Below are positions 49,959 through 58,575 of a DNA stretch of 64,000 bases, one piece after another. A program made the position numbers and the translations under genes. Position 1 is the stretch's first letter; every line of letters begins with the position of its first letter. This stretch comes from Nonomuraea africana (lineage in GTDB: Bacteria; Actinomycetota; Actinomycetes; Streptosporangiales; Streptosporangiaceae): positions 4,650,001-4,714,000 of the forward strand of contig NZ_JADBEF010000001.1 in the NCBI RefSeq assembly GCF_014873535.1. The letters run 5' to 3'. Below the pieces are notes generated by a model. That model searched no databases, was not told where the DNA came from, and worked only from the letters and a program-made list of their open reading frames with translations.

Positions 49959-51467
49959 TCAGCCCGACCGCAGGGCCAGGAAGAAGTCCACTCTGTCGGC
50001 CATCGTCGACAGGTCCCTGCCGGTCAGCTCCTCGATCCGCCTGATCCGGTACCTCACGGTGTTCACGTGCACGTGCATCCGCTCGGCGCAGGCGTTCCAC
50101 GACCCCGCCGTGTCGAGGAAGGTGCCGAGCGTGCGCACCAGCTCCGACTGGTGCCCCCTGTCGTACTCGAACAGCGGCGTGAGCAGCCGGTGCGCGAACG
50201 AGCGGCGCACGTCGCCGGGCACGGTGGCCAGCAGCAGGGCGTGGGTGTAGATCTCGTCGCTGGTGACGACCCCGCCCGAGCGGGCCTCGGCCAGCCTGCG
50301 GGCGTGCCCCGCCTCCTCGATGCCGCCCCTGATCGCCGCGGCGCCGGTGAGGGCGCCGCTCAGGCCGATGGAGACCCTGGTGTCCCGCAGCGCCGACAGC
50401 ACCTCGACACCCGAGCGCAGGCGGTCGGCGAGCACGGAGACGGGCCCTTCCAGCGGGACGAGCGCGGTCGCGCCGTCCGCGCCCGCGGCGGCCACGACGC
50501 TGCGGCCGAGCAGCTCCTCCAGCACCTGACCGCCCAGCGTGGCGGGGTCGGGCCCCCGGGACGCCCCGGGACGCGCGGCGGTCGCCGTCACCACCGAGTA
50601 CGGCTCGGCGCCGCCCAGCCCGCACGTCCTGAGCCTGGTGTTGAGCTCGGCGGGGTCCGCCTCGGCCGCGAAGGCCGCCGCCACGAGCTGCCCGACCAGG
50701 CGGCGCTCGACCCGCCTGCCCTCCTCCATCCTGGTGCGTTCGAGCGCGACGCAGGCCGCCAGCTCGAAGCCGAGGTCGGCGCGGCCGAGCAGGTCGCCCT
50801 CGCAGGCCAGCGCCCAGCCGGCCGCGCGGTGTCCCCTGCCGACGGCGAACAGCGTGTGGCCCTCGGCGACGCAGGGCAGCCGGGGCGCCGAGAGGAAGGC
50901 GCGGGCCAGCCGGACGCGGAGCGGCGGAGCCTGCGCCGACGCGGGATCGGCCAGGGAGCCGACGACCAGATCCCCCGTGGTGGACAGCACGGCGCCGGTG
51001 ACGCCGAGCTCCGCGGCGGTCAGCGCGAAGAGGTCGGCCAGGTCGGCGCCCTCGGCCACGGCGTCGACGATCCTGCGCTGACGGCCGAGGGCGGCCCTGA
51101 CGTCGCCCGACAGCCGGGGGGCCGCCACCTCGCCGACGACGCGGAAGGAGACGGCGGTGGGGATCTCCAGCAGCGGCAGCCCGGCCTCCGCGCACGCCCG
51201 CACGAGATCGTCGGGAACGTGACCGAGCCACGCCTGACCCGCGCCCAGCGCGGCCACGCCCGCCGCGCGCAGGGCGGCGACGAAGCGGGCGGAGTCCGCG
51301 GGCTCGTGCCGCCACATCAGCCCGCTGAGCACCAGCTCACCACCCGTCAGGTAGCGGCCGGGGTCCGGCAGGTCGGTGACGTGCACGGCGGTGAACTCGG
51401 TGTCCTCGTCCCCGGTGAGCAGGGTGAGTCCGAGTTCGGAGACGGCCAGCAGGTCCCTGATGCGCAC
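49959..51467 (-). CDS. pucR: PucR family purine-catabolism regulator
   Basis: A 502-residue PucR-type regulator. The N-terminal PucR domain (residues 1-125) begins RIRDLLAVSELGLTLLTG and has LPDPGRYLTGGELVLSGLMW. A GGDEF-like middle part follows. The C-terminal HTH_30 domain is at about 435-495 (LVRTLGTFLDTAGSWNACAERMHVHVNTVRYRIRRIEELTG in two parts). It is divergent from the molybdenum hydroxylase gene, followed by a purine permease, so control of purine uptake and oxidation is the natural reading. The short intergenic region (51468-51561) should hold the operator, but no clear palindrome was seen. Confidence 0.9.
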   Translation of the reverse strand: MRIRDLLAVSELGLTLLTGDEDTEFTAVHVTDLPDPGRYLTGGELVLSGLMWRHEPADSARFVAALRAAGVAALGAGQAWLGHVPDDLVRACAEAGLPLLEIPTAVSFRVVGEVAAPRLSGDVRAALGRQRRIVDAVAEGADLADLFALTAAELGVTGAVLSTTGDLVVGSLADPASAQAPPLRVRLARAFLSAPRLPCVAEGHTLFAVGRGHRAAGWALACEGDLLGRADLGFELAACVALERTRMEEGRRVERRLVGQLVAAAFAAEADPAELNTRLRTCGLGGAEPYSVVTATAARPGASRGPDPATLGGQVLEELLGRSVVAAAGADGATALVPLEGPVSVLADRLRSGVEVLSALRDTRVSIGLSGALTGAAAIRGGIEEAGHARRLAEARSGGVVTSDEIYTHALLLATVPGDVRRSFAHRLLTPLFEYDRGHQSELVRTLGTFLDTAGSWNACAERMHVHVNTVRYRIRRIEELTGRDLSTMADRVDFFLALRSG

Positions 51468-51561
51468 TTGGAGGAATATACAAGTCCGCTCAAAGAGCGG
51501 CTTACCTCGATTTCACATCGCGCGCATAGGACGCCCGATCCGCGAGTGCTGTACTCGGAGC

Positions 51562-53745
51562 ATGACGCAGACGGCCAGCACAGGGACGGCCAGCCCGGGG
51601 ACGGCGAGCAGGGTCGGGCAGGGCGTGGGCGAGAGCGCGGGCCGCCCCGACGCCACGCTCAAGGTGACGGGCGAGTTCGCCTACTCCTCCGACCTGTGGC
51701 TGGAGGGCATGGTGTGGGGCGTGACGCTGCGCAGCCCGCACCCCTCCGCGTGGATCCGCTCGATCGACATCGGGCCCGCGCTGGCGGTGCCCGGCGTGCT
51801 CGCCGTCCTCACCCACGAGGACGTGCGCGGCGAGAAGTTCTACGGCCTGGAGCACAAGGACCAGCCGGTGCTGGCCATCGACCAGGTCCGCTACCAAGGC
51901 GAGCCGGTGGCCCTGGTGGCCGCCGAGCACCCCGAGACGGCGCGCAGGGCCGCGGCGGCGATCGTGGTCGACTACGAGGTCCGCGAGGCGGTGACCGATC
52001 CGCGCCTGGCCACGGAGTTCGTCAGGAGGCAGCCGGTCAGGGTCGGCGACACCTTCGAGGCGGAGGTCGTCGTCACGGGCGAGTACGAGGTCGGCATGCA
52101 GGACCAGGCCTTCCTCGGCCCCGAGTCGGGCCTGGCGGTGCCCGCGGAGGACGGCGGCGTCGACCTCTACATCGCCACCCAGTGGCTGCACGTGGACCGC
52201 GACCAGCTGGCGCCGTGCCTGGGGCTGCCGCCGGAGAAGGTACGGCTGTCGCTGGCCGGGGTCGGCGGCGCGTTCGGCGCCCGCGAGGACCTGTCGATGC
52301 AGGTGCACGCCTGCATGCTGGCGCTGCGCCTGAACCGGCCCGTCAAGATCGTCTACGGCCGCGAGGAGTCGTTCTTCGGCCACGTGCACCGCCACCCCGC
52401 CTGGATGCGCTACGAGCACGGCGCCACCCGCGACGGCGAGCTCGTCTACGTCAAGGCCGAGATCCTGCTGGACGGCGGCGCCTACTGCTCCTCCTCCCCC
52501 GCCGTCGTCGGCAACGCGGCCTCGCTCGGCGTGGGGCCCTACGAGGTGCCGAACGTCGACATCGTGGCCACCGGCGTCTACACCAACAACCCGCCGTGCG
52601 GCGCGATGCGCGGCTTCGGCGCGGTGCAGGCCTGCTACGCCTACGAGTCGCAGATGGACCAGCTGGCCGCCGCCTGCGGCCTGTCGCCCGTCGAGATCCG
52701 GATCCGCAACGCCGTCTCCCAGGGCTCCGCGCTGGCCACCGGCCAGATCATCGACTCCCCCGCCCCGCTCGCCGACATGCTGCGCGAGCTGGCCGCCATG
52801 CCCATGCCGCCCGCCGCCTCCGCCGACCTGCGCGACCTGCCGGGCGGCGTCTCCCAGACCACCCACGGCGAGGGCGTACGGCGGGGCGTCGGCTACGGCG
52901 TGGGCATCAAGAACATCTGCTTCTCCGAAGGCTTCGACGACTACTCCACCGCCAGGGTCAGGGCCGAGCTGATCGGCGGCGAGCCGCACGTCACCGTGCA
53001 CACCGCCGCCGCCGAGGTCGGTCAGGGCCTGGTGACGATCCAGGCCCAGATCGCCCGCACCGAGCTGGGCATCGACCGGGTCACCCTCGCCACAGCCGAC
53101 ACGCAGGTCGGCTCGGCGGGCTCCTCGTCGGCCTCCCGCCAGTCCTACGTCACGGGCGGGGCGGTGAAGGCGGCCTGCGAGGCCGTGCGCGAGCGGTTCA
53201 ACGGGCTGCCGCCCGCGCTGGCGCTGGAGAAGTTCGGCCCCATCGAGGAGACGCGGGAGTACCGGCACCGCCCCACCTACCCGATGGACCCGGTCACGGG
53301 CCAGGCCGACTCCCACACCCAGCTGGCGCTGTGCGTGCACCGGGCGGTCGTGGACGTGGACGTGGAGCTCGGCCTGGTCAAGGTGGTCGAGCTGGCCGCC
53401 GTGCAGGACGTGGGCAAGATGCTCAACCCGCTCGCCCTCGAGGGGCAGATCCACGGCGGCTCGGCGCAGGGCCTCGGCCTGGCGTTGATGGAGGAGATCC
53501 AGGTGCGCGACGGGCAGGTGCTGAACCCGTCCTTCACCGACTACCTGATCCCCACCATCCTCGACATGCCGCCCATGCGGCTGTCGATCCTGGAGAACCC
53601 CGACCCCGCCGCGCCGTACGGGCTGAGGGGCGCGGGCGAGCCGCCGACGCTGTCGTCCACGCCCGCCATCGTGGCGGCGGTCAGGGACGCCACGGGGGTG
53701 CCGCTGACCAGAGTGCCGGTGCGTCCCGAGCACCTTGTAGGGTGA
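51562..53745 (+). CDS. Xanthine dehydrogenase family molybdopterin-binding large subunit
   Basis: A 727-residue Mo-cofactor subunit. The N-terminal a/b hammerhead domain covers about 25-130 (GRPDATLKVTGEFAYSSDL), then the two MoCo-binding domains with GVGGAFGARED, GAMRGFGAVQACYAYE, AAEVGQGLVTIQAQIAR and GSAGSSSASRQSYVTGGAV. The catalytic Glu is in the C-terminal GLRGAGEPPTLSSTPA. It oxidises a purine or similar heterocycle. The FAD and 2Fe-2S subunits needed for electron transfer are not in the window. The ATG at 51562 starts at MTQTAS; an upstream frame is not homologous. PucR is divergent. Confidence 0.92.
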   Translation: MTQTASTGTASPGTASRVGQGVGESAGRPDATLKVTGEFAYSSDLWLEGMVWGVTLRSPHPSAWIRSIDIGPALAVPGVLAVLTHEDVRGEKFYGLEHKDQPVLAIDQVRYQGEPVALVAAEHPETARRAAAAIVVDYEVREAVTDPRLATEFVRRQPVRVGDTFEAEVVVTGEYEVGMQDQAFLGPESGLAVPAEDGGVDLYIATQWLHVDRDQLAPCLGLPPEKVRLSLAGVGGAFGAREDLSMQVHACMLALRLNRPVKIVYGREESFFGHVHRHPAWMRYEHGATRDGELVYVKAEILLDGGAYCSSSPAVVGNAASLGVGPYEVPNVDIVATGVYTNNPPCGAMRGFGAVQACYAYESQMDQLAAACGLSPVEIRIRNAVSQGSALATGQIIDSPAPLADMLRELAAMPMPPAASADLRDLPGGVSQTTHGEGVRRGVGYGVGIKNICFSEGFDDYSTARVRAELIGGEPHVTVHTAAAEVGQGLVTIQAQIARTELGIDRVTLATADTQVGSAGSSSASRQSYVTGGAVKAACEAVRERFNGLPPALALEKFGPIEETREYRHRPTYPMDPVTGQADSHTQLALCVHRAVVDVDVELGLVKVVELAAVQDVGKMLNPLALEGQIHGGSAQGLGLALMEEIQVRDGQVLNPSFTDYLIPTILDMPPMRLSILENPDPAAPYGLRGAGEPPTLSSTPAIVAAVRDATGVPLTRVPVRPEHLVG

Positions 53746-53786
53746 GCGGTCCGTAAGGGTCGACTATCACGGAGGAACCAGCCCCC

Positions 53787-54020
53787 ATGTCCGATGCGCG
53801 CGAGGCGGCCAAGGCCGAGTTCGAGAAGTTCGACACCGACCATGACGGCGTGCTCACTGCGGGCGAGATCCGGCAGGTGAACCAGGCCCTCGGCGGCCGC
53901 GGGGTCACCGACGAGGAGATCGAGGCGTTCGTCGCCTCCGCCGACCGCGACGGTGACGGCGGCATCACGCTGGACGAGTTCGTCGCCCTGGTCGGCGGCG
54001 GCAGGCACGAGCAGCGATAG
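53787..54020 (+). CDS. Small two-EF-hand calcium-binding protein
   Basis: A 77-residue acidic protein with two canonical EF-hand loops: DTDHDGVLTAGE (residues 16-27) and DRDGDGGITLDE (53-64), separated by a helix (NQALGGRGVTDEEIEAFVASA). Calmodulin-like calcium buffering or sensing is expected. GGAGGAACC precedes the ATG. It lies between the Mo-hydroxylase gene and the purine permease gene, on the same strand, and may belong to that transcript. Confidence 0.9.
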   Translation: MSDAREAAKAEFEKFDTDHDGVLTAGEIRQVNQALGGRGVTDEEIEAFVASADRDGDGGITLDEFVALVGGGRHEQR

Positions 54021-54049
54021 CCGCATGGGCTAAGCGGGTAGGAGCACGA

Positions 54050-54078
54050 TCATCCCCCTGGAGGCCGAAGGGGGATGA
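54050..54078 (+). promoter_or_regulatory. Hairpin sequestering the purine permease start codon
   Basis: Perfect 10-bp arms TCATCCCCCT (54050-54059) and AGGGGGATGA (54069-54078) flank the loop GGAGGCCGA. The loop holds the GGAGG ribosome site, and the ATG start (54075-54077) is inside the second arm. The structure could block initiation of the permease or terminate upstream transcription. It does not resemble the purine riboswitch. Confidence 0.55.
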
Positions 54079-55448
54079 ACGTGCTCGAGAGGCTCTTCGA
54101 GCTGTCCGCGCGGGAGACGACGGTCGGCCGCGAGGTGCGCGGCGGCATCACCACGTTCATGGCGATGGCCTACATCATCCTGCTCAACCCGATCATCCTG
54201 GCCGGGGCGAAGGACATCACCGGGGCGCAGCTCAGCATCGGGCAGCTGACCACCGCGACCGCGCTGGCCGCAGCCGTGAGCACGCTGCTGATGGCGTTCG
54301 TGGGCAACGCCCCCTTCGGCCTGGCGGCGGGCCTTGGGCTGAACGCCGTGGTGGCCTACCAGGCGGCCCCGTACATGACCTGGGCGCAGGCGATGGGCCT
54401 GGTGGTGCTCGAAGGCCTGGTGATCATCATCCTGGCGGTCTCGGGCGTGCGCAGGCTGATCATGGATTCGATTCCCCTCGCCCTGAAACACGCGATCAGC
54501 GTCGGCATCGGCATGTTCATCACGCTGATCGGCCTGGTCGACGCGGGCTTCGTCTCCGGCGGCGGCGCCACTCCCCTGCGGCTCGGGACGACGGGCCACC
54601 TCACGGGCTGGCCCGTGACGGTCTTCTGCGCAGGGCTGCTGCTGATGATCGTGCTGTTCATCCGCAAGACGCCGGGCGCCATCCTGCTCAGCATCCTCAT
54701 CACCACGGTCCTGGCGATCGTGGTGAACTCCCTGGCCACCATCGACCCGAAGACCTGGGGCGTCGTCGTGCCGAGGGTGCCCGACTCCATCGTCTCCACC
54801 CCCGACTTCGGGCTGGTCGGGCAGTTCGACCTGTTCGGCGGCTTCGTCACGGCGGGCGCGCTCACGGCCTCGATCGTGCTGTTCACGCTGGTGCTCTCGG
54901 GCTTCTTCGACGCGATGGGCACGATCATCGGCGTGAGCGACGAGGCGGGCCTGGTCGACGCCAAAGGCAGGGTGCCGCGCCTGGGCCGGATCCTGACCGT
55001 TGACGGCATCGCGGGCATGGTCGGCGGCTCGGTCAGCGCCTCCGCCAACACCGTCTTCGTGGAGTCGGCGGCGGGCGTCGGCGAGGGCGCGCGCACGGGT
55101 CTCGCCAGCGTGGCGACCGGCGGACTGCTGGCGCTGACCATGCTCTTCACGCCGCTGGCCGAGGTCGTGCCGGCGGCGGCGGCCGCCCCCGCGCTGGTGC
55201 TGGTGGGCGCGCTGATGATGACCCAGAGCCGCAAGGTGCCGTGGGACGACCTCGAGATGGCGATTCCCGCGTTCCTGACGATCGCGCTGATGCCGTTCAC
55301 CTACAGCATCACCAACGGGGTGGGCGCCGGGGTGATCGCCTACACGCTCATCAAGGCGGCGCGCGGCAAGTGGGGCGAGATCCCGTGGCTGCTGTGGGTG
55401 GTGTCGCTGATCTTCCTCGCCTACTTCGCGGTCGACGGGCTGTTCTAG
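54075..55448 (+). CDS. NCS2 family purine permease (AzgA/PbuG-type guanine/hypoxanthine transporter)
   Basis: A 457-residue permease with 13-14 helices. It matches the AzgA-like NCS2 branch: VGREVRGGITTFMAMAYIILLNP near the N-terminus, GLAAGLGLNAVVAY, the substrate-contact helix FFDAMGTIIGVSDEAGL and the VGGSVSASANTVFVESAAGVGEGARTGL helix typical of adenine/guanine/hypoxanthine permeases. It follows the Mo-hydroxylase and EF-hand genes and is likely part of purine salvage and catabolism. The start codon lies in a hairpin (54050-54078). The gene meets the convergent Excalibur gene with a 4-bp overlap. Confidence 0.93.
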   Translation: MNVLERLFELSARETTVGREVRGGITTFMAMAYIILLNPIILAGAKDITGAQLSIGQLTTATALAAAVSTLLMAFVGNAPFGLAAGLGLNAVVAYQAAPYMTWAQAMGLVVLEGLVIIILAVSGVRRLIMDSIPLALKHAISVGIGMFITLIGLVDAGFVSGGGATPLRLGTTGHLTGWPVTVFCAGLLLMIVLFIRKTPGAILLSILITTVLAIVVNSLATIDPKTWGVVVPRVPDSIVSTPDFGLVGQFDLFGGFVTAGALTASIVLFTLVLSGFFDAMGTIIGVSDEAGLVDAKGRVPRLGRILTVDGIAGMVGGSVSASANTVFVESAAGVGEGARTGLASVATGGLLALTMLFTPLAEVVPAAAAAPALVLVGALMMTQSRKVPWDDLEMAIPAFLTIALMPFTYSITNGVGAGVIAYTLIKAARGKWGEIPWLLWVVSLIFLAYFAVDGLF

Positions 55449-56512
55449 CCGTCCTGGGGGTCGCAGGCGAAGCCGTCGGCGTCCTTGTCGGCGTACCAGT
55501 GGTACTGCGGGTGCCTGCCCTTCTGGTACGGCCCGCCGTAGCCGGCCGCCCTGGCCTCGGCGCAGGTGGGGTACTTCTTCTCGCCGCCCGCGGTGAGCGA
55601 GGAGCCCGTGGACCGCGTCCCGCCGGTGGGCGCGGTGCCGCTCCCTCGACCCGTTCCCGTGCCGGTGCCGGTCGTTCCCGTGCCGGTGCCCGTGCCCGTG
55701 CCCGGTGGTGTGGTGTTCGTGCCCGGCGGGGCGGTGCCGACCCCGGGCTGGGTCGTGCCCGTGCCGGGCGGGGTCGTGCCCGTGCCGGGCGGGGTCGTGC
55801 CGGTGCCCGGCGGGGTGGTGCCCGTGCCGGGAGGGGTGGTGCCGGGGGCCGGAGTGGATCCGGTGGGCGAGGTGGCAGGCGGCGCGCCCAGCATCGCCTG
55901 GACCAGCGCGTCGGCCTTCTCCTTGGTGAAGCCCGCGATGCTCAGGCTGTCGCCGCTCATCGTCTGGGCGACGGTCGGGGCGGCCAGCACGGTGGCGCTC
56001 TCGTTCTGGCCCACCACGATGGCGATCTGCTGGTCGACCCGCTCCTTGAGGAGCGCGGCGAGCGCGTCGCGGAAGGCGGGCGCGACGGCGATCCTGACGC
56101 CGTAGCCGTCCTTCTCCTTCACCGTCTCGATCGCCTGCACCGCCGAGACGGCCACCGCGTCGGACAGGAAGTAGCAGACCTGCTTGTCGAGCGAGAGCGC
56201 CACCGTCTCGCCAGGGCACGGGGCGGGCTTCTGGTCGTCCACGGGGGCGAAGAAGATCGGCTGGCCCAGCCTGGTGGGGGGCTTGCCGCCGAACAGCGGG
56301 GAGTCGGGGTTCCTCGTCATGAGCACCGCGATGGTGCCCAGCACGCCCGCGGTCAGCACGACCACCACGAGGGAGACGATGAGCACGATGGTGGTGAGCC
56401 TGCTCGCCCTGGGTTCCGCGGGCCCCGCCGGTGCGGCGGGCGAAGCGGGTGGCGCGGGTGGCGCGGTGGGCGGCGCCCCGGACGACTCCTCCGGCGGCGA
56501 CGGTTTCTCCAT
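55445..56512 (-). CDS. Membrane-anchored protein with SecD-head-like domain, Gly/Thr/Pro repeats and Excalibur domain
   Basis: A 355-residue protein. Residues 1-36 are proline/alanine-rich and cytoplasmic. Residues 40-66 are a transmembrane helix (LTTIVLIVSLVVVVLTAGVLGTIAVL). Residues 80-205 resemble the SecDF P1 head (QIAIVVGQNESATVLAAPTV, LSIAGFTKEKADALVQAML). Residues 220-300 are a low-complexity PGTGTTP array of about seven units. The C-terminal 40 residues are an Excalibur Ca-binding domain (YPTCAEARAAGYGGPY, WYADKDADGFACD). The design is of an extracellular wall-associated protein that binds calcium. It shares its promoter region with ald. Confidence 0.82.
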   Translation of the reverse strand: MEKPSPPEESSGAPPTAPPAPPASPAAPAGPAEPRASRLTTIVLIVSLVVVVLTAGVLGTIAVLMTRNPDSPLFGGKPPTRLGQPIFFAPVDDQKPAPCPGETVALSLDKQVCYFLSDAVAVSAVQAIETVKEKDGYGVRIAVAPAFRDALAALLKERVDQQIAIVVGQNESATVLAAPTVAQTMSGDSLSIAGFTKEKADALVQAMLGAPPATSPTGSTPAPGTTPPGTGTTPPGTGTTPPGTGTTPPGTGTTQPGVGTAPPGTNTTPPGTGTGTGTGTTGTGTGTGRGSGTAPTGGTRSTGSSLTAGGEKKYPTCAEARAAGYGGPYQKGRHPQYHWYADKDADGFACDPQDG

Positions 56513-56649
56513 CGGTGAACCCCATCCTGACTGTTACTTCCGCAGAGCCTAGCGACGACGGCAAAAACCGGGTAATCCTCGACAGACTGCAAGGAAGATT
56601 GGCACGGTCCATACAGAATGTCGGGCCAGGTCGGGGGAAGATGGGTCTT

Positions 56650-57765
56650 ATGAAGGTCGGAGTCCCCCGCGAGGTGAAGACCCACGAGTATCGCGTGGCC
56701 CTGACACCGGCGGGCGCACATGAGCTGATCAGGAATGGACACGACGTCTTCGTCGAACGCGACGCGGGTGCCGGTTCCGCCATCCCCGACGAGGACTTCA
56801 CCTCGGTGGGCGCGGTCGTCCTCGGCAGCGCCGACGAGGTGTGGGCCACGGGCGACCTCATCCTGAAGGTGAAGGAGCCCATCGCCGAGGAGTACCACCG
56901 GATGCGCAAGGGGCAGGTGCTGTTCACCTACCTCCATCTGGCCGCCTCACGGCCCTGCACGTCGGCGATGCTCGACTCGGGCGTCACCGGCATCGCCTAC
57001 GAGACCGTCCAGACCGACAACGGCGCGCTGCCTCTGCTGGCGCCCATGTCGGAGGTCGCGGGACGGCTGGCGCCACAGGTCGGCGCCTACCACCTGATGC
57101 GGCCGGAGGGCGGCAGGGGCGTGCTGATGGGCGGCGTCTCGGGAGTGCGGGCGGCGAACGTCGTGGTCATCGGCGCGGGAGTGTCGGGGATGAACGCGGC
57201 GGCGATCGCGATCGGCATGCAGGCGGAGGTGCTGCTGCTCGACCGCAACATCGACAAGCTGCGCCAGGCCGACATGATCTACAGGGGGCACTGCCAGACG
57301 GTCGCCTCCAACACGCTGGAGATCGAGCACGCCGTGCTCGAGGCCGACCTGGTGATCGGCGCGGTGCTGGTGCCGGGCGCCAAGGCGCCGATGCTGGTGA
57401 GCAACGAGCTGGTCAGCAGGATGAAGCCGGGCTCGGTGCTGGTGGACATCTCCATCGACCAGGGCGGCTGCTTCGAGGACTCCCGTCCGACCACGCACGA
57501 CGAGCCGACCTACCAGGTGCACAACTCGCTCTTCTACTGCGTGGCGAACATGCCGGGGGCGGTGCCGTACACCTCCACCTTCGCGCTGACCAACGTCACC
57601 CTTCCCTACGTGCTGGCCATCGCCAACCAGGGATGGCTGGGGGCGCTCAGGAGCGACCGCGCCCTCGCCCGCGGCCTGAGCACGCACGAGGGGCGCCTGA
57701 TCAGCGAGCCCGTGGCCGAGGCGCACGGGCTCGCGTCGACGCCCCTGGAGGAGGTGCTCGCCTAG
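56650..57765 (+). CDS. ald: Alanine dehydrogenase
   Basis: A 371-residue enzyme that interconverts L-alanine and pyruvate plus ammonia using NAD+. The start MKVGVPREVKTHEYRVALTP, the catalytic Lys in LILKVKEPI and His in TYLHLAAS, the VVVIGAGVSGMNAA nucleotide fold and the DISIDQGGCFEDSRPTTHDEPTY signature all match Ald. Length equals mycobacterial Ald if translation begins at 56650; an ATG three codons earlier (56641) is also possible. It is divergent from the Excalibur gene and convergent with the DUF3105 gene (4-bp overlap). Confidence 0.96.
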   Translation: MKVGVPREVKTHEYRVALTPAGAHELIRNGHDVFVERDAGAGSAIPDEDFTSVGAVVLGSADEVWATGDLILKVKEPIAEEYHRMRKGQVLFTYLHLAASRPCTSAMLDSGVTGIAYETVQTDNGALPLLAPMSEVAGRLAPQVGAYHLMRPEGGRGVLMGGVSGVRAANVVVIGAGVSGMNAAAIAIGMQAEVLLLDRNIDKLRQADMIYRGHCQTVASNTLEIEHAVLEADLVIGAVLVPGAKAPMLVSNELVSRMKPGSVLVDISIDQGGCFEDSRPTTHDEPTYQVHNSLFYCVANMPGAVPYTSTFALTNVTLPYVLAIANQGWLGALRSDRALARGLSTHEGRLISEPVAEAHGLASTPLEEVLA

Positions 57766-58481
57766 GAGGAGGCGGGAGACGGCGTGGCCGACGGCGCGAT
57801 CGACTCGCTCGGCAGCGGCGTGGCCTCGCCCTTGGGCTCGGGCGGCAGCGGCTGCTGGTCGGCGGTCGAGGTGATCGCGTACTCGCCGCCGCAGGTGGCG
57901 CCGAGCTCAGGGGTGTCGGGGCCGTTCTGGTACTTGGTGATGAACTTGGGCAGCTTCGGGTCGTCCGCGTTCTGGAAGGTCAGCTGGTGGCCCCACGAGC
58001 TGGCCACGATGGGCGCGGGCAGGTTCGGGTACGGGCTGACCAGCATGTAGTTGGCGTCGCCCGTGGACCCGGCGATGCTCTTGATCTTCTCGATCTGCGC
58101 CTTGGGCAGGTCGGGCCGGTAGGTGATCCAGACCGCGCCGTGCTCCAGCGAGTGGACGGCGTGCTCGTTGTGGATGGGCTTGTCGTAGACGTCGCACTGC
58201 TGCCAGTAGTTGTTGTGCTGGCCGCCGACCGGCGGGTTCTCCTTGTACTTCACCGCGGTCCAGACGTGCTCGCCACCGGCGTAGGAGACGCTGGTGACGG
58301 CGTCGAGCGAGGTCGCCTGCCGGTCCTTGATCACGTAGAAGCCGACTCCGCCGATGAGCAGGAGGATGACGAGTCCACCGACGCCCCACATCAGCATCGC
58401 GGTGCGGCGCTCCTTGGCCCTCTGCTCGGCGCGCATCCTGTTCAGATGCTCACGCCTGGCCTGCGCCTTCTCCTTAGTCAT
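57762..58481 (-). CDS. DUF3105 family membrane-anchored protein
   Basis: A 239-residue protein. A basic N-terminus (KAQARREHLNRMRAEQRAKERR) precedes one helix at about 29-51. The DUF3105 domain follows, with conserved VGGQHNNYWQQCDVYDKP and HAVHSLEHGAVWITYRPDLP; the His, Cys and Glu-His residues could bind a metal. The tail is Pro/Ser-rich. DUF3105 genes frequently lie next to DUF305 genes, as here (divergent, 94 bp). Function is unknown; an extracytoplasmic metal-related role is likely. Confidence 0.9.
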   Translation of the reverse strand: MTKEKAQARREHLNRMRAEQRAKERRTAMLMWGVGGLVILLLIGGVGFYVIKDRQATSLDAVTSVSYAGGEHVWTAVKYKENPPVGGQHNNYWQQCDVYDKPIHNEHAVHSLEHGAVWITYRPDLPKAQIEKIKSIAGSTGDANYMLVSPYPNLPAPIVASSWGHQLTFQNADDPKLPKFITKYQNGPDTPELGATCGGEYAITSTADQQPLPPEPKGEATPLPSESIAPSATPSPASS

Positions 58482-58575
58482 CGTTCCTCCACGGGGGTGA
58501 CCAACTGCGGGTCACCCTATGCCCTCCGGGCGTATGTGGCGAATAAGGACAGACCCATGAGTAGGCTGGGATTCG

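Noticed and set aside
50067..53756. A 1229-codon open frame on the plus strand
   Set aside because: It runs antisense to pucR and then out of frame through the Mo-hydroxylase gene. Composition is Arg/Gly/Ala-rich and there is no domain; it is a high-GC shadow.
54050..54078. Purine riboswitch before the NCS2 permease
   Set aside because: The 29-nt single hairpin lacks the three-way junction and conserved core of the purine aptamer.
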